The notes under the pieces are model-generated. The model made no database searches. It was not told the DNA's origin and saw only the letters and a program-made list of their open reading frames with translations. A stretch of 64,000 nt of DNA. Source: Rossellomorea sp036867415 (GTDB lineage Bacteria > Bacillota > Bacilli > Bacillales > Bacillaceae_B). Location of the stretch: NCBI RefSeq assembly GCF_036867415.1, contig NZ_JBAJHU010000007.1, forward strand, positions 62,001 to 126,000, given 5' to 3'. The translations under genes and the position numbers were made by a program. Numbering within the stretch: the first letter of the stretch is position 1; every line of letters begins with the position of its first letter. This document shows positions 42,427 through 50,618 of this stretch, piece by piece.

Positions 42427-42882
42427 TTATCTGCGGCAGGAAAATCGTTTTTCAATTTCTCTTGCAACGTTTGTTGTCAGTTCCGCTGTCATGTCAGGAA
42501 CTGTCTTATCGAGTATAGGGGTGATGATTTTTTCTATAGGGCTATAAGTATTGATCGCAAGTCTTCCCTTGACTGTGGTTTGAAATTCAGATGATTTTTC
42601 CGCTTCAAAGGAACCTCCGCCTGTGAATTTTTCATTCAGCCCTGTAATACTGAACGTCACTCTTGAAGGCTTGATCCACTCTGTAATATTCACCCTGGCT
42701 TGAATCTTTTTTCTCATCAGTCCAATATCGATCTTGAACTTCCATTCCGAGACTTTATCACTTATGATTTTATGTTCGATATAGCCTGGTACTAGTGGTG
42801 CCCAATATCCCAGGTTGCTGATATATTGCCACACATCCCCAATTGATGCATCTACCACCATTTCATGAAGTCCATTCCCCAT
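42427..42882 (-). CDS. SRPBCC-fold (CoxG-like) protein
   Basis: The 151-residue product starts at ATG 42882 (MGNGLHEMVV), which has a perfect AAGGAGG eight bases upstream. A 26-codon longer frame exists but is less well supported. Segments such as VDASIGDVWQYISNLGYWAPLVPGY, spread over residues 9-33, and the strand pattern with GGGSFEAEKSSEF fit the SRPBCC lipid/ligand-binding fold of the CoxG group. The ligand is unknown. It follows the HAD gene by 91 bp. Confidence 0.78.
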   Translation of the reverse strand: MGNGLHEMVVDASIGDVWQYISNLGYWAPLVPGYIEHKIISDKVSEWKFKIDIGLMRKKIQARVNITEWIKPSRVTFSITGLNEKFTGGGSFEAEKSSEFQTTVKGRLAINTYSPIEKIITPILDKTVPDMTAELTTNVAREIEKRFSCRR

Positions 42883-42973
42883 CCGGAGTGCCTCCTTGTA
42901 TGTGAACATTTTTTTAAATCTTTTTTTGGCAGTGATCATTTTATGAAAGAGGGACATCAAATATGTAGGAAAG

Positions 42974-43759
42974 CTAAAGCTGATTCAGAATATCAAGAAG
43001 CTCGGATAATTTCTTTATTTCATAATCAGGCGTGATATCTCCCTGATCCCGGTCATGACGATTAATCCAAACATTTCTTATACCCGTTCTGTTTGCACCC
43101 AGGATATCTGTCGTTAAGTTATCCCCGACCATGATGACTTCTTCTTTTTTTAATGAAAGTCTATCAAGCGCATGAAGGAACATAGCGGTATCCGGTTTTC
43201 CTTTTCCGATTGCACCAGAAATGATGATCTCCTCAAAATATGGAACCAGCTCCTCTGTCATCTGCAGTTTGATGTGCTGTAATTGAGGTGAGCCATTCGT
43301 TAACAGCACCAAAACATAATTGTCTCTTAATAGATTCAATACGTGAAAAGTATCGGGATAAACAAAGGGATGATTCTTCCGTTCAATCCTGAAACGTTCA
43401 GCCAATTCCTTTCCCAACGCTTTGTTGTTTACCCCGAGGCTTTTTAAACCGCTGGTCCAGGCGTCCTCCCGATACGCAGGAACGATTTCCTTCATCTTCG
43501 AAAACTGTTCATGGTGGTCATCTTGAAAATCACCCCAAAGTCCTTCAAAGGGATTGATTCCGATCATTCGAGTGAATTCAAACGTCTCGTATGAAGAATA
43601 CAATTCCCTTGCCGACGTTCTTACCTCCTCCTCCAATTTGTCTCCATCGATATTTACCCTTGTGCAGGCATACTTGCAGGTTTCTTCAAATGCACTTTGT
43701 ATACTTTTCGAATCCCATAACAGTGTGTCGTCCAAATCAAAGAATACAGCTTTAATCAT
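42974..43759 (-). CDS. HAD-superfamily hydrolase (YjjG-like nucleotidase type)
   Basis: This 261-residue HAD phosphatase has the nucleophile motif VFFDLDDTLLWD, a helical cap (residues about 20-100), LLTNGSPQLQ for motif II, GKGKPDTAMF for motif III and MVGDNLTTDILGANRTG for motif IV. The cap type is shared with pyrimidine 5'-nucleotidases and haloacid dehalogenase-like enzymes. The substrate is not known. GGAGGG precedes the ATG. Confidence 0.88.
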   Translation of the reverse strand: MIKAVFFDLDDTLLWDSKSIQSAFEETCKYACTRVNIDGDKLEEEVRTSARELYSSYETFEFTRMIGINPFEGLWGDFQDDHHEQFSKMKEIVPAYREDAWTSGLKSLGVNNKALGKELAERFRIERKNHPFVYPDTFHVLNLLRDNYVLVLLTNGSPQLQHIKLQMTEELVPYFEEIIISGAIGKGKPDTAMFLHALDRLSLKKEEVIMVGDNLTTDILGANRTGIRNVWINRHDRDQGDITPDYEIKKLSELLDILNQL

Positions 43760-43854
43760 TCTTAGCCCTCCGCTCTCCTTTAGCTTACCAATAGATTACT
43801 AGCTCCGTTCTTTTTAGTAAAGGGATCCTTTTAGAAATTAAGAATAAATGATCA

Positions 43855-43879
43855 GTTAATTTTCAGGAAAATAGGGAAA
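43855..43879 (+). promoter_or_regulatory. Possible sigma-B promoter of the DUF948-like gene
   Basis: GTTAAT, a 13-base spacer and GGGAAA resemble the general-stress consensus GTTTAA-N(12-15)-GGGWAW. The -35 match is only partial. Confidence 0.4.
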
Positions 43880-43920
43880 ATAATAAATATCAAATTTAAT
43901 CATACAGAGGTGAATGAGCT

Positions 43921-44217
43921 ATGTGGATCGTGTACATCAGTATTGCACTTGTGGCTGCAGCCATTATCATGTTAACAATGAGCGTTGTGAAAACGATGAA
44001 AACGACACGTCCGATCATCAATTCAATCAATCAGAGCGTAAACAATATACAGTCGGGTATTGATCATGTCACTGAAGAGACTGACCAGCTGCAAACCATA
44101 CAAGGAGAAATCCAGGAGGACATCCAACATAAAAAAAGCTCTATTATGTTTACAGTGGAAGAAGCAAAAAGAACACCGGAAGTTGCGAAGGAATTTGCCG
44201 GAAGTATGAAGCGGTAG
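43921..44217 (+). CDS. DUF948-like single-span membrane protein
   Basis: The 98-residue protein has one N-terminal membrane helix (WIVYISIALVAAAIIMLTM) followed by an amphipathic coiled-coil-like region (INQSVNNIQSGIDHVTEETD) and a charged tail. This plan matches DUF948/YtxG-type general stress proteins. The function is unknown. AGAGGTG lies upstream of the ATG, and a possible sigma-B promoter precedes it. Confidence 0.75.
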   Translation: MWIVYISIALVAAAIIMLTMSVVKTMKTTRPIINSINQSVNNIQSGIDHVTEETDQLQTIQGEIQEDIQHKKSSIMFTVEEAKRTPEVAKEFAGSMKR

Positions 44218-44223
44218 TGAGTA

Positions 44224-44256
44224 GCATCCTGATCCTTGGTCAGGATGTTACTTATT
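44224..44256 (+). terminator. Hairpin after the DUF948-like gene
   Basis: CATCCTGA and TCAGGATG flank a short loop, followed by TTACTTATT. The T-tract is interrupted, so it is a moderate terminator. Confidence 0.6.
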
Positions 44257-44408
44257 CGTTATTAATTTACATAACATAATTATAATAATCTTTCATTTTA
44301 GTCCGGAATGTTTTTTTTGCTTTGTTTCACATTTCTACCCTTTCAATTGAGATTTTTCTCCAACAGCCTTACACTTACAATAGACAATTAAATTGGAAAG
44401 GATGATTC

Positions 44409-45134
44409 ATGATGGCACAATCGATTGAAGGAAAAATTGCTTATATCACAGGTGCAGGGCGAGGAATCGGTAAAGCCACGGCACTGGAACTTGCGCGTCA
44501 AGGAGTCCACGTCGGCTTGATTGCCAGGACTGAGAGCGCATTGAAGCAGGTTGCCAAGGATGCGGAGTCTCTCGGTGTGAAGGCAAGTATCGCAGTTGCG
44601 GATATTTCGGATATGGAGCAGGTCAAGAAGGCAGTTTCTGTCTTGCAGGACGAACTTGGACCTGCAGATATACTGATTAATAATGCAGGGATCGGTACAT
44701 ACGGCAAGTTTCTCGAAATCTCCCCTGAAGATTGGAAAAGAACGTTTGAAGTAAATGTATTTGGAACGTATCATGTGACTCACGCTGTTCTTCCACAACT
44801 TATCGAGAAAAACCGGGGGGATATCATCAACATTTCATCCAGCAGCGGATTGAAGGGCACAGCAAACAGCACGGCTTACAGCGGATCGAAGTTTGCTGTT
44901 CAAGGTATGACGGAAGCATTAATGCAGGAAGTCCGCAAACATAACATACGTGTGATGACCCTTAATCCGAGTCTTGTCGCGACGGATTTGACCTTTGGCG
45001 ATAAGCTGGATGAAGCCGATAAGGAGAAATATATGCAGCCCGAAGATTTGGCGGAGCACATAGTCTCACAGTTGAAATTGCACCCGAGGATTTTCATCAA
45101 GCAGTCGCTGCAGTGGGCGACGAACCCGTTTTAA
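44409..45134 (+). CDS. Short-chain dehydrogenase/reductase (FabG-like)
   Basis: This 241-residue classical SDR has the cofactor motif YITGAGRGIGKATALE near residue 12, NNAGIG near residue 92, the catalytic serine in INISSSSGLKG and the YSGSK active site (YxxxK). An arginine after the first strand (IARTES) suggests NADPH. It may be a 3-oxoacyl-ACP reductase paralogue. No fatty-acid genes are adjacent, so the substrate is open. AAAGGA is six bases upstream; a second ATG follows at once. Confidence 0.9.
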   Translation: MMAQSIEGKIAYITGAGRGIGKATALELARQGVHVGLIARTESALKQVAKDAESLGVKASIAVADISDMEQVKKAVSVLQDELGPADILINNAGIGTYGKFLEISPEDWKRTFEVNVFGTYHVTHAVLPQLIEKNRGDIINISSSSGLKGTANSTAYSGSKFAVQGMTEALMQEVRKHNIRVMTLNPSLVATDLTFGDKLDEADKEKYMQPEDLAEHIVSQLKLHPRIFIKQSLQWATNPF

Positions 45135-45146
45135 GCGGCAGGAATG

Positions 45147-45178
45147 TAAAACGACTCGTCACTTGGACGAGTCGCTTG
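45147..45178. terminator. Bidirectional terminator between SDR and nucleotidyltransferase genes
   Basis: CGACTCGTC and GACGAGTCG flank a five-base loop. TTTTAC follows on the minus strand; the plus strand has a broken T-tract (TTGTATCCTTTT). Confidence 0.8.
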
Positions 45179-45195
45179 TATCCTTTTGGTACTTT

Positions 45196-45960
45196 TCACT
45201 TTAAGATCCGGTGAATATTTTCCGCCAGCAGATATGTGCCGCTTTGCTTAATGATTTCGGAAAAAAGTTCTTTCAATCTTCCAGCCGCCTCCACTAACGT
45301 CTCTTCGTTTATTTCAGCCGGATAGGTTTGAAGGAACCTGCTGATGAATTCCGGCGAAAGTGTTTCGTAAGCCTTGAACTGATGAAGTTTCTTGTTTTCA
45401 TTGAGAGCTTCTATTTGGAGGGTCTGGTCCCTCATTGTTTCAAGCATTTTCATGGCGTAGATGAGATTATGACGCTTTAGTTCTGTCTGGAATTTTCTCA
45501 TACAATAATAAAACTCAAAGGCAGGATCTTCACTGTATGCATAATTTTTTCGATTAAACTGTTCATGTGCGGTTTTCATCTTCTCAGAAACTTCACCTGT
45601 TTTATCCACAACCACCTTCCATAAAGGCGATTTTACGTTTAAATACCCTCTGGAGAGGATGGATACATTGAACTCGAGTCCATTTTCCATAAATGCAATG
45701 ATGAGGTATATATGCTCACTTAGTTTTATTTCTTTTATGTAAACGGATTGAAGTTCAAGGAAGCATTGGTGAATATATGCCTTTGCTTCCTCTACTTCTC
45801 TCAATGCAGATGCTGCCACCATTAAGTCAATATCCGAATACTCATCCTTATATCCATTCACCCCTGAACCCAATTGAACGATTCCCTCAATAAATTCTGA
45901 TTCAGATAATCGATTGATGATGCTTGTAAAATATTGTTCTCTTTCTTTGGAAGTATACAT
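45196..45960 (-). CDS. Nucleotidyltransferase-fold protein
   Basis: The 254-residue protein has the motif QLGSGVNGYKDEYSDIDLMV near residue 35 (GS...DxD), the metal-binding core of the polymerase-beta-like fold. The rest is helical, with a region FYYCMRKFQTELKRHNLIYAMKMLETMRDQ (residues about 150-180). It is distantly like aminoglycoside adenylyltransferases (AadK-type), but a resistance role is not shown. The gap to 46208 holds no clear gene. Confidence 0.8.
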   Translation of the reverse strand: MYTSKEREQYFTSIINRLSESEFIEGIVQLGSGVNGYKDEYSDIDLMVAASALREVEEAKAYIHQCFLELQSVYIKEIKLSEHIYLIIAFMENGLEFNVSILSRGYLNVKSPLWKVVVDKTGEVSEKMKTAHEQFNRKNYAYSEDPAFEFYYCMRKFQTELKRHNLIYAMKMLETMRDQTLQIEALNENKKLHQFKAYETLSPEFISRFLQTYPAEINEETLVEAAGRLKELFSEIIKQSGTYLLAENIHRILK

Positions 45961-46208
45961 GTACTCACCCTATCCATTTATAATAAATATTTATTTCACT
46001 TCCCTAATCAGAACAACATGCGAATTATATTGGTTCACCACTCTTTTGATCTATATTTGAAACACAATCGCGTAAACCAATTATTTCAAAATATGGTGAT
46101 CTACTCAATCTTTTATTTTGTGTTTATCTGTTTAAAGTGATTGCCCGCCTGGCCAGTAATATTGAGGGCTGGACGGGCCGGCTGAATGTAAGAAGGGTCT
46201 TTTTTCCG

Positions 46209-48143
46209 TTAATCACAATCACGTTCAATGGACAACCCTTCTACGTAACGTTTGCTCATAAGTTTATCTTTCTTCCGGTTTTCTTTCGTTTCAAAGATAA
46301 TGTCAAAGTCGTAATCAGCTGGATATAATTCAGCCGCAGAGATATAGAGGGAAAGCCGTTTGTGCGGTAAAATCCTCCTTTCTTCCTGTACTTGTACGGA
46401 ATATCGTCCCATGCCATCCGGTCCTTCAAAGACTATGCCGTGTTCACCGGTTGGGGAGATTTTGACGTTATCTCCTTTGGCGAATAATGTAACGACTGGT
46501 TTTAACCCTGCTTTTTTACTGTGTTCTCTTCTTTTGTATTTACTGGCGATGACTTGCTTTTCCATTTCTTTTTTTGCATGGAAGTCTTGTTCATCCGCGT
46601 AATATCTTTTTGTTTCCCGATATGTGATTTTATGTGCTTTTTCAATGATTGACGGGTGCATCCCCAACTTAAGTGCAATGGAAAATGCCTGACTTTCTCC
46701 GCCTTCCCCAACAATCAACTTGTAAGTGGGCTGCAGGGTCTCAATATTGAATTCCATGCTTCCATTCATGAAACCTTCATGTTCTTCTGCAAAATGCTTG
46801 ATTTCACTGTAGTGAGTCGTCGCAAGCATGGTCGCCCCTTTTTCGTAAAGCTGATCGAGGATGGCAGTTGCAAGTCCCATGCCTTCAAGCGGATCTGTTC
46901 CGGAGCCGAGCTCATCAAGAAGTACCAGGGTCCGGTCGTTTGTCTCCTTCAGAATCTCAATAATGTTTTTGACGTGAGAGCTGAACGTGCTCAGGCTTTG
47001 TTCAAGGCTTTGACCGTCGCCAATATCCAGCAAAATCTGTTCGAATATGCTGATTTCACTGCCTCGGTCTGCTGGTATGTGCAGCCCGCATTGCGTCATG
47101 AGGACCAGGAGACCGACCGTCTTGATGGTGACGGTTTTCCCGCCGGTATTCGGCCCTGTTATGACCAATGCATGAAACGTATCCCCCATCTCGATAGATA
47201 ACGGGATGGCACCTTTTCCTAATAACGGATGTACGGCATTTTTCAAATTGATTCGATGGCTTTCATTTACGACTGCGCTCACTCCATCAATCGCACGGCT
47301 GTATTTTGCTTTTGCAAAAAGGACATCGTAGTGAACCATTGTTTCAATCGCCAGCTTGAACTGCGGTTCGTAAGTTTGAATAAGCCCAGTCAATGCCCAT
47401 AAGATGTTCTCTATTTCCTGATCTTCCTGCAGTTTATACATCAGCAGCTGATCCTGCTGTATGCTGAGTTCATCCGGTTCGATGTAGAGTGTAGAACCTG
47501 ATGCGGATGAATCAAGCATGGCCCCTTTTACTTTCCCTTTGTATTCTTTTTTGATTGGCAGCACATATCGTCCGTTCCGCTGGCTAACGATTGCTTCTTG
47601 AAGATAGGATTTGTATTTTGCTGATTTCACAATCGATTGAATTTTGTCCTTCAATCTGTCCTCCTGAATGCTTACCTGCTTTCGGATTCGAAGCAGCTCT
47701 TTGCTTGCATAATCATCGACCCGGCCATTCCGGATGCAGCGGTTGATTTCGTCTGCCACTTCCGGAATTTCATCAATCGAGTACACGTATGCTGATACCC
47801 TTGGTGCAAGCCATTGCTTATCCTCCATATATTTCTTCAGCTTGTTACAGGCGTCCAGGAATGAGTGAATGTTGCTCAACTGGTCCGGTCTCAACGGGAC
47901 TCCCTTATTTAGATTGGCGATGACCTTCTCAACGCCATCCAACCCGTGAATCGGTACGCTGCTGCTTTTTTCAAGTATCCTGACTGCCTCCGTCACTTCA
48001 TCAAGGCGCATTTCGATCTGGCGCTTGATGGTGGATGGCATCATATTCAGTAATTCAGCCTTCCCTTCTTCTGTGAGAGCGAAGTTCGTCAATTCTTCCT
48101 TTACGCGCTGAAATTCAAGTGTTTGAAATGTCTTTTCGTTCAA
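46209..48143 (-). CDS. MutS2-like ATPase lacking the Smr domain
   Basis: The 644-residue protein starts at TTG 48143 (MNEKTFQTLEF), seven bases after GGAGGA. It has the MutS2 core and clamp helices, Walker A GPNTGGKT (330-337), STFSSH (385-390), Walker B LVLLDELGSGTDP (407-418) and a KOW-like region (555-600). It stops without the C-terminal Smr nuclease domain of canonical MutS2 (about 785 residues). MutS2 in B. subtilis is known to recognise collided ribosomes. The unusual leader with an upstream ORF and tandem terminators suggests translation-stress control. A 58-codon in-frame extension through the leader is rejected. Confidence 0.88.
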   Translation of the reverse strand: MNEKTFQTLEFQRVKEELTNFALTEEGKAELLNMMPSTIKRQIEMRLDEVTEAVRILEKSSSVPIHGLDGVEKVIANLNKGVPLRPDQLSNIHSFLDACNKLKKYMEDKQWLAPRVSAYVYSIDEIPEVADEINRCIRNGRVDDYASKELLRIRKQVSIQEDRLKDKIQSIVKSAKYKSYLQEAIVSQRNGRYVLPIKKEYKGKVKGAMLDSSASGSTLYIEPDELSIQQDQLLMYKLQEDQEIENILWALTGLIQTYEPQFKLAIETMVHYDVLFAKAKYSRAIDGVSAVVNESHRINLKNAVHPLLGKGAIPLSIEMGDTFHALVITGPNTGGKTVTIKTVGLLVLMTQCGLHIPADRGSEISIFEQILLDIGDGQSLEQSLSTFSSHVKNIIEILKETNDRTLVLLDELGSGTDPLEGMGLATAILDQLYEKGATMLATTHYSEIKHFAEEHEGFMNGSMEFNIETLQPTYKLIVGEGGESQAFSIALKLGMHPSIIEKAHKITYRETKRYYADEQDFHAKKEMEKQVIASKYKRREHSKKAGLKPVVTLFAKGDNVKISPTGEHGIVFEGPDGMGRYSVQVQEERRILPHKRLSLYISAAELYPADYDFDIIFETKENRKKDKLMSKRYVEGLSIERDCD

Positions 48144-48160
48144 TGGTTTCTCCTCCAATA

Positions 48161-48202
48161 AAATAAAAATAGACCACAACAGAACAATGTCCATTGTGGT
48201 CT
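48161..48202 (-). terminator. Leader terminator T2 of the MutS2-like gene
   Basis: AGACCACAA and TTGTGGTCT form a 9-bp stem around a 14-base loop that contains CATTGTTCT, followed by ATTTTTATTTTATT on the minus strand. It ends about nine bases before the ribosome binding site. Confidence 0.85.
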
Positions 48203-48254
48203 TCTTGACTTGTATACAAGGGTCCCTTTGAAAGATGCAAGCCGTTTCGTACAC

Positions 48255-48285
48255 AAAAAGAGCTGTGCACAAAAGACACAGCTCT
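48255..48285 (-). terminator. Leader terminator T1 of the MutS2-like gene
   Basis: AGAGCTGTG and CACAGCTCT form a 9-bp stem with a nine-base loop and TTTTT on the minus strand. It lies between the structured leader domain and T2. Confidence 0.88.
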
Positions 48286-48293
48286 CCTAAAGT

Positions 48294-48459
48294 AAAGGGT
48301 GTATAGGCTATGACCATTGTTCTTAACTACATTCTGCAGGCACAGTTAAATAAGCATTTCATTCGCCCAATTCAAATAGATAGACGAATGCCGGCAAAAT
48401 GTCCGTATTCATTTCACGGTTAGTTAAGAACGACACCTAACATATAACATACTCCCTTT
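48294..48459 (-). ncRNA. Structured attenuator-like leader RNA
   Basis: On the minus strand AAAGGGAGTAT and ATACACCCTTT pair (10 of 11, one A-A mismatch) to close the domain. Inside, GTTCTTAACTA (48431-48421) and TAGTTAAGAAC (48329-48319) form a perfect 11-bp stem. Smaller hairpins (CCGT/ACGG and CATTCG/CGAATG) sit within it. It does not match the purine, SAM, TPP, lysine, T-box, cobalamin, Mg or c-di-nucleotide leaders that I know. Confidence 0.7.
48420..48443 (-). CDS. Seven-codon upstream leader ORF (MLGVVLN)
   Basis: ATG at 48443 is preceded at eight bases by AAAGGGAG (48459-48452). The ORF reads Met-Leu-Gly-Val-Val-Leu-Asn-stop. Its last three codons and the first two bases of its stop codon (48431-48421) are the 5' arm of the 11-bp stem, the arrangement expected for ribosome-controlled attenuation. 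Translation has not been shown. Confidence 0.55.
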   Translation of the reverse strand: MLGVVLN

Positions 48460-48485
48460 GATACATAGTTTAATTTCACCCTTAT

Positions 48486-48514
48486 TGTATGCTGAAGGCC
48501 AGAAAATGTCAAAC
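48486..48514 (-). promoter_or_regulatory. Sigma-A promoter of the MutS2-like gene
   Basis: Perfect TTGACA (48514-48509), 17-base spacer and TACAAT (48491-48486) on the minus strand. Transcription should start near 48479, leaving a leader of about 336 bases. Confidence 0.85.
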
Positions 48515-48577
48515 ACAGAATTCGTTGACCATTCACTTGATAGGTACCTGTCTGTTCCGGGACGGTCATTAAGCGGA

Positions 48578-49882
48578 TTAAAGGAGATTCTCTCCTCTAG
48601 TGATGTATTCTTTCATAATGAATGACGGAACCAGGTTACCTCCCGTTGCCCACACAAGGTGAATTGCTTGGTTGAGCCTGCCGCTTGATTCTGGCATAGA
48701 TTCAAGATGGTTTTGGACTTGCGGCAGTGCAGGGCCGTACATACCCGCTAAAGCAGACGGCTCCAGAGTTATATTTTCTGAGTCATGTAAGAGAGCCAGC
48801 ATTTTAAACAGATTTTCATCGCTGACCGTGTACACTCCGTTCAGGAATTCACCCACCATTTTCCCTGCAAGGGCTGATGGGCGGCCAACCGCTAATCCGT
48901 CCGTTTCTGTTTGATTGCTTAACCCAATGTCCCCTACAGAAATATTTTCGTGTCTTCCTGTGGAAAGTCCGAGCAGCATACATGGGGAATTAACAGGTTC
49001 CGCAAGATAACAATGAACATGCTCTCCGAATACATGTTTCAATCCGTATGTCACGCCACCTGGACCGCCGCCGACACCGCACGGCAAATAAACGATGAGT
49101 GGATGTTCTTGATCGACTTTGATGCCCTCTTTTTCGAACTGTTTTTGCAGTCTTAGTGCTGAAACTGCATATCCCATGAATAAATCTTTTGAATTTTCGT
49201 CATCGATGAAGAAGCAATTCGGATTCGATGTGCATTGCTTCCTCCCTTCCTCCACAGCATAGGAAAAGTCTTTTTCATGTTCCACGACCAGTACGCCTTT
49301 TTTCCTGAGGAGGTCCTTCTTCCATTGCTTGGCTTCTCTAGACATATGGACGGTTACCTTAAAACCGAGGGCAGCTCCCATTGTTCCGATACTTAAGGCA
49401 AGGTTTCCGGTTGAGCCTACTGCGATGGAGAATTGTGAGAAGAAATCGATGAATTTTTTGTCTGCCATTACTGAGTAGTCATCTGTCTTCCGGATCATAT
49501 TGTGTTTCATTGCCAGTGATTCTGCTATTTTCAGCACTTCATAAATGCCTCCGCGGGCTTTGATCGAGCCTGCGATCGGCAGCTCGTTGTCACATTTCAA
49601 CATCAACTTTCCCGGTATGGTCGTTCCATAATAATCTTGAAGAGATATTTGCATATTTGGCAGGTTCTGGACAGATGATTCAATGATTCCATTCGTTTTC
49701 CGGGTCTCCGGAAATACCTCTTTCAAATAGGAGGCAAATCGTGATAGTAGCTGTTCGGCTTCTATCATCTCCTGTGATTCCAATGGACTGAACGGTTTCA
49801 GCTTGTCGTTCGCCCAATAGGTTTCCCTCCCGCTTTTTAAATCTGAAAGCAAAACCGGATCTAAATGATATGTATTCTCCAT
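48578..49882 (-). CDS. dsdA: D-serine dehydratase (ammonia-lyase)
   Basis: This PLP enzyme of about 434 residues has the Schiff-base lysine in IAGSIKARGGIYEVL near residue 116, SVGSTGNLALSIG-like and PCGVGGGPGGVTYGL phosphate-binding loops, and ETDGLAVGRPS. It deaminates D-serine to pyruvate and ammonia. ATG 49882 follows a GTG and has GGAGGAG upstream. The last codons contain a small GGAGA/TCTCC hairpin followed by TTTAA, a weak terminator at about 48577-48596. No dsdC or transporter is adjacent. Confidence 0.93.
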   Translation of the reverse strand: MENTYHLDPVLLSDLKSGRETYWANDKLKPFSPLESQEMIEAEQLLSRFASYLKEVFPETRKTNGIIESSVQNLPNMQISLQDYYGTTIPGKLMLKCDNELPIAGSIKARGGIYEVLKIAESLAMKHNMIRKTDDYSVMADKKFIDFFSQFSIAVGSTGNLALSIGTMGAALGFKVTVHMSREAKQWKKDLLRKKGVLVVEHEKDFSYAVEEGRKQCTSNPNCFFIDDENSKDLFMGYAVSALRLQKQFEKEGIKVDQEHPLIVYLPCGVGGGPGGVTYGLKHVFGEHVHCYLAEPVNSPCMLLGLSTGRHENISVGDIGLSNQTETDGLAVGRPSALAGKMVGEFLNGVYTVSDENLFKMLALLHDSENITLEPSALAGMYGPALPQVQNHLESMPESSGRLNQAIHLVWATGGNLVPSFIMKEYITRGENLL

Positions 49883-50014
49883 CACAATGACTCCTCCATG
49901 ACTAAATGATATAGTACGTATAAGGTAACAGATTTCGATTAAGGAATGGGTCTCATTTTAGAGCTATACTCTGCGATGCGGATGATTTTACTTTGTGGAG
50001 AAATGGGTCTGCTC

Positions 50015-50470
50015 CTATAATTCCTTGTTCATAAATATACTATTGGGGTCTTCCCCGTAGTTACCAAACGGTTCACAATATGTGAATCCAAAGCTTTCAT
50101 ATAGCTTTCTCGCAGGCAAAAATGCGTCCATTGATCCTGTTTCGAGGCTCAGACGCAGGTAGCCCCGCTCTCTTGCAACTTCTATGATGTGGTGAAGGAT
50201 TTTCTTCGATATGCCTTTTCTGAGATGGTCTGCAGATGTTTTCATGGACTTGATTTCCCCCTGCTCCCTGTCGAGTTCCTTCAATGCGCCACAGCCGACC
50301 AGTTCGCCGTCTTCCCACGCCCCCCAGAACGTAATATCCGGCTGCCTCAGCCCATCAAGATTCAGTGCATGCCTGCTTTCCGGCGGTGAATGGATGGACA
50401 TGTTTCTGAGATGATCCATTATCAGTTCAGACGCTTCTTTCCCTATAATAAAATCCTGTTTGATTTCCAT
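50015..50470 (-). CDS. GNAT-family N-acetyltransferase
   Basis: The 151-residue protein (start MEIKQDF, ATG 50470, AAGGAG eight bases upstream) has GELVGCGALKELD, MKTSADHLRKGISKKIL (acetyl-CoA loop) and RLSLETGSMDAFLPARKLYESFGF, spread over the typical GNAT beta4-alpha4 region. It resembles small YsnE-like acetyltransferases. The acceptor is unknown. It lies after the flavodoxin-type gene but is separated by a strong terminator. Confidence 0.87.
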   Translation of the reverse strand: MEIKQDFIIGKEASELIMDHLRNMSIHSPPESRHALNLDGLRQPDITFWGAWEDGELVGCGALKELDREQGEIKSMKTSADHLRKGISKKILHHIIEVARERGYLRLSLETGSMDAFLPARKLYESFGFTYCEPFGNYGEDPNSIFMNKEL

Positions 50471-50555
50471 TGCCATTACTCCTTTATACAGGTTGTCATC
50501 TATGGTTTATGAAAAGATTTTACCATATCGATTACCAGACAGAAAATAGAATGTA

Positions 50556-50605
50556 AGAAACCCTTCCAACGATGCGTTCGCTTCACGTCACGTCGTTGGA
50601 AGGGT
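50556..50605 (-). terminator. 13-bp hairpin terminator after the flavodoxin-type gene
   Basis: ACCCTTCCAACGA and its exact complement flank a 20-base loop and are followed by TTTCTTAC on the minus strand. Confidence 0.82.
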
Positions 50606-50618
50606 AACAATATTATAC

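Noticed and set aside
46076..46115. Similarity to 63080-63120 (both with CCAATTATTTCAAA and a later CTCAAT)
   Set aside because: The shared stretch is short and AT-rich, and lies in non-coding DNA. It is probably chance or an old remnant, not a definable repeat.
48144..48317. 58-codon N-terminal extension of the MutS2-like protein
   Set aside because: The frame is open but runs through both leader terminators, has no ribosome binding site, and the well-placed GGAGGA with TTG at 48143 matches the family start.
48294..48480. Known riboswitch or T-box in the MutS2-like leader
   Set aside because: I compared it by eye with T-box, M-box, yybP-ykoY, lysine, SAM, purine, TPP, cobalamin, THF and c-di-nucleotide elements. 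AAAGGGAGT resembles the yybP-ykoY start, but the rest of that consensus is absent. A covariance-model search would be decisive.
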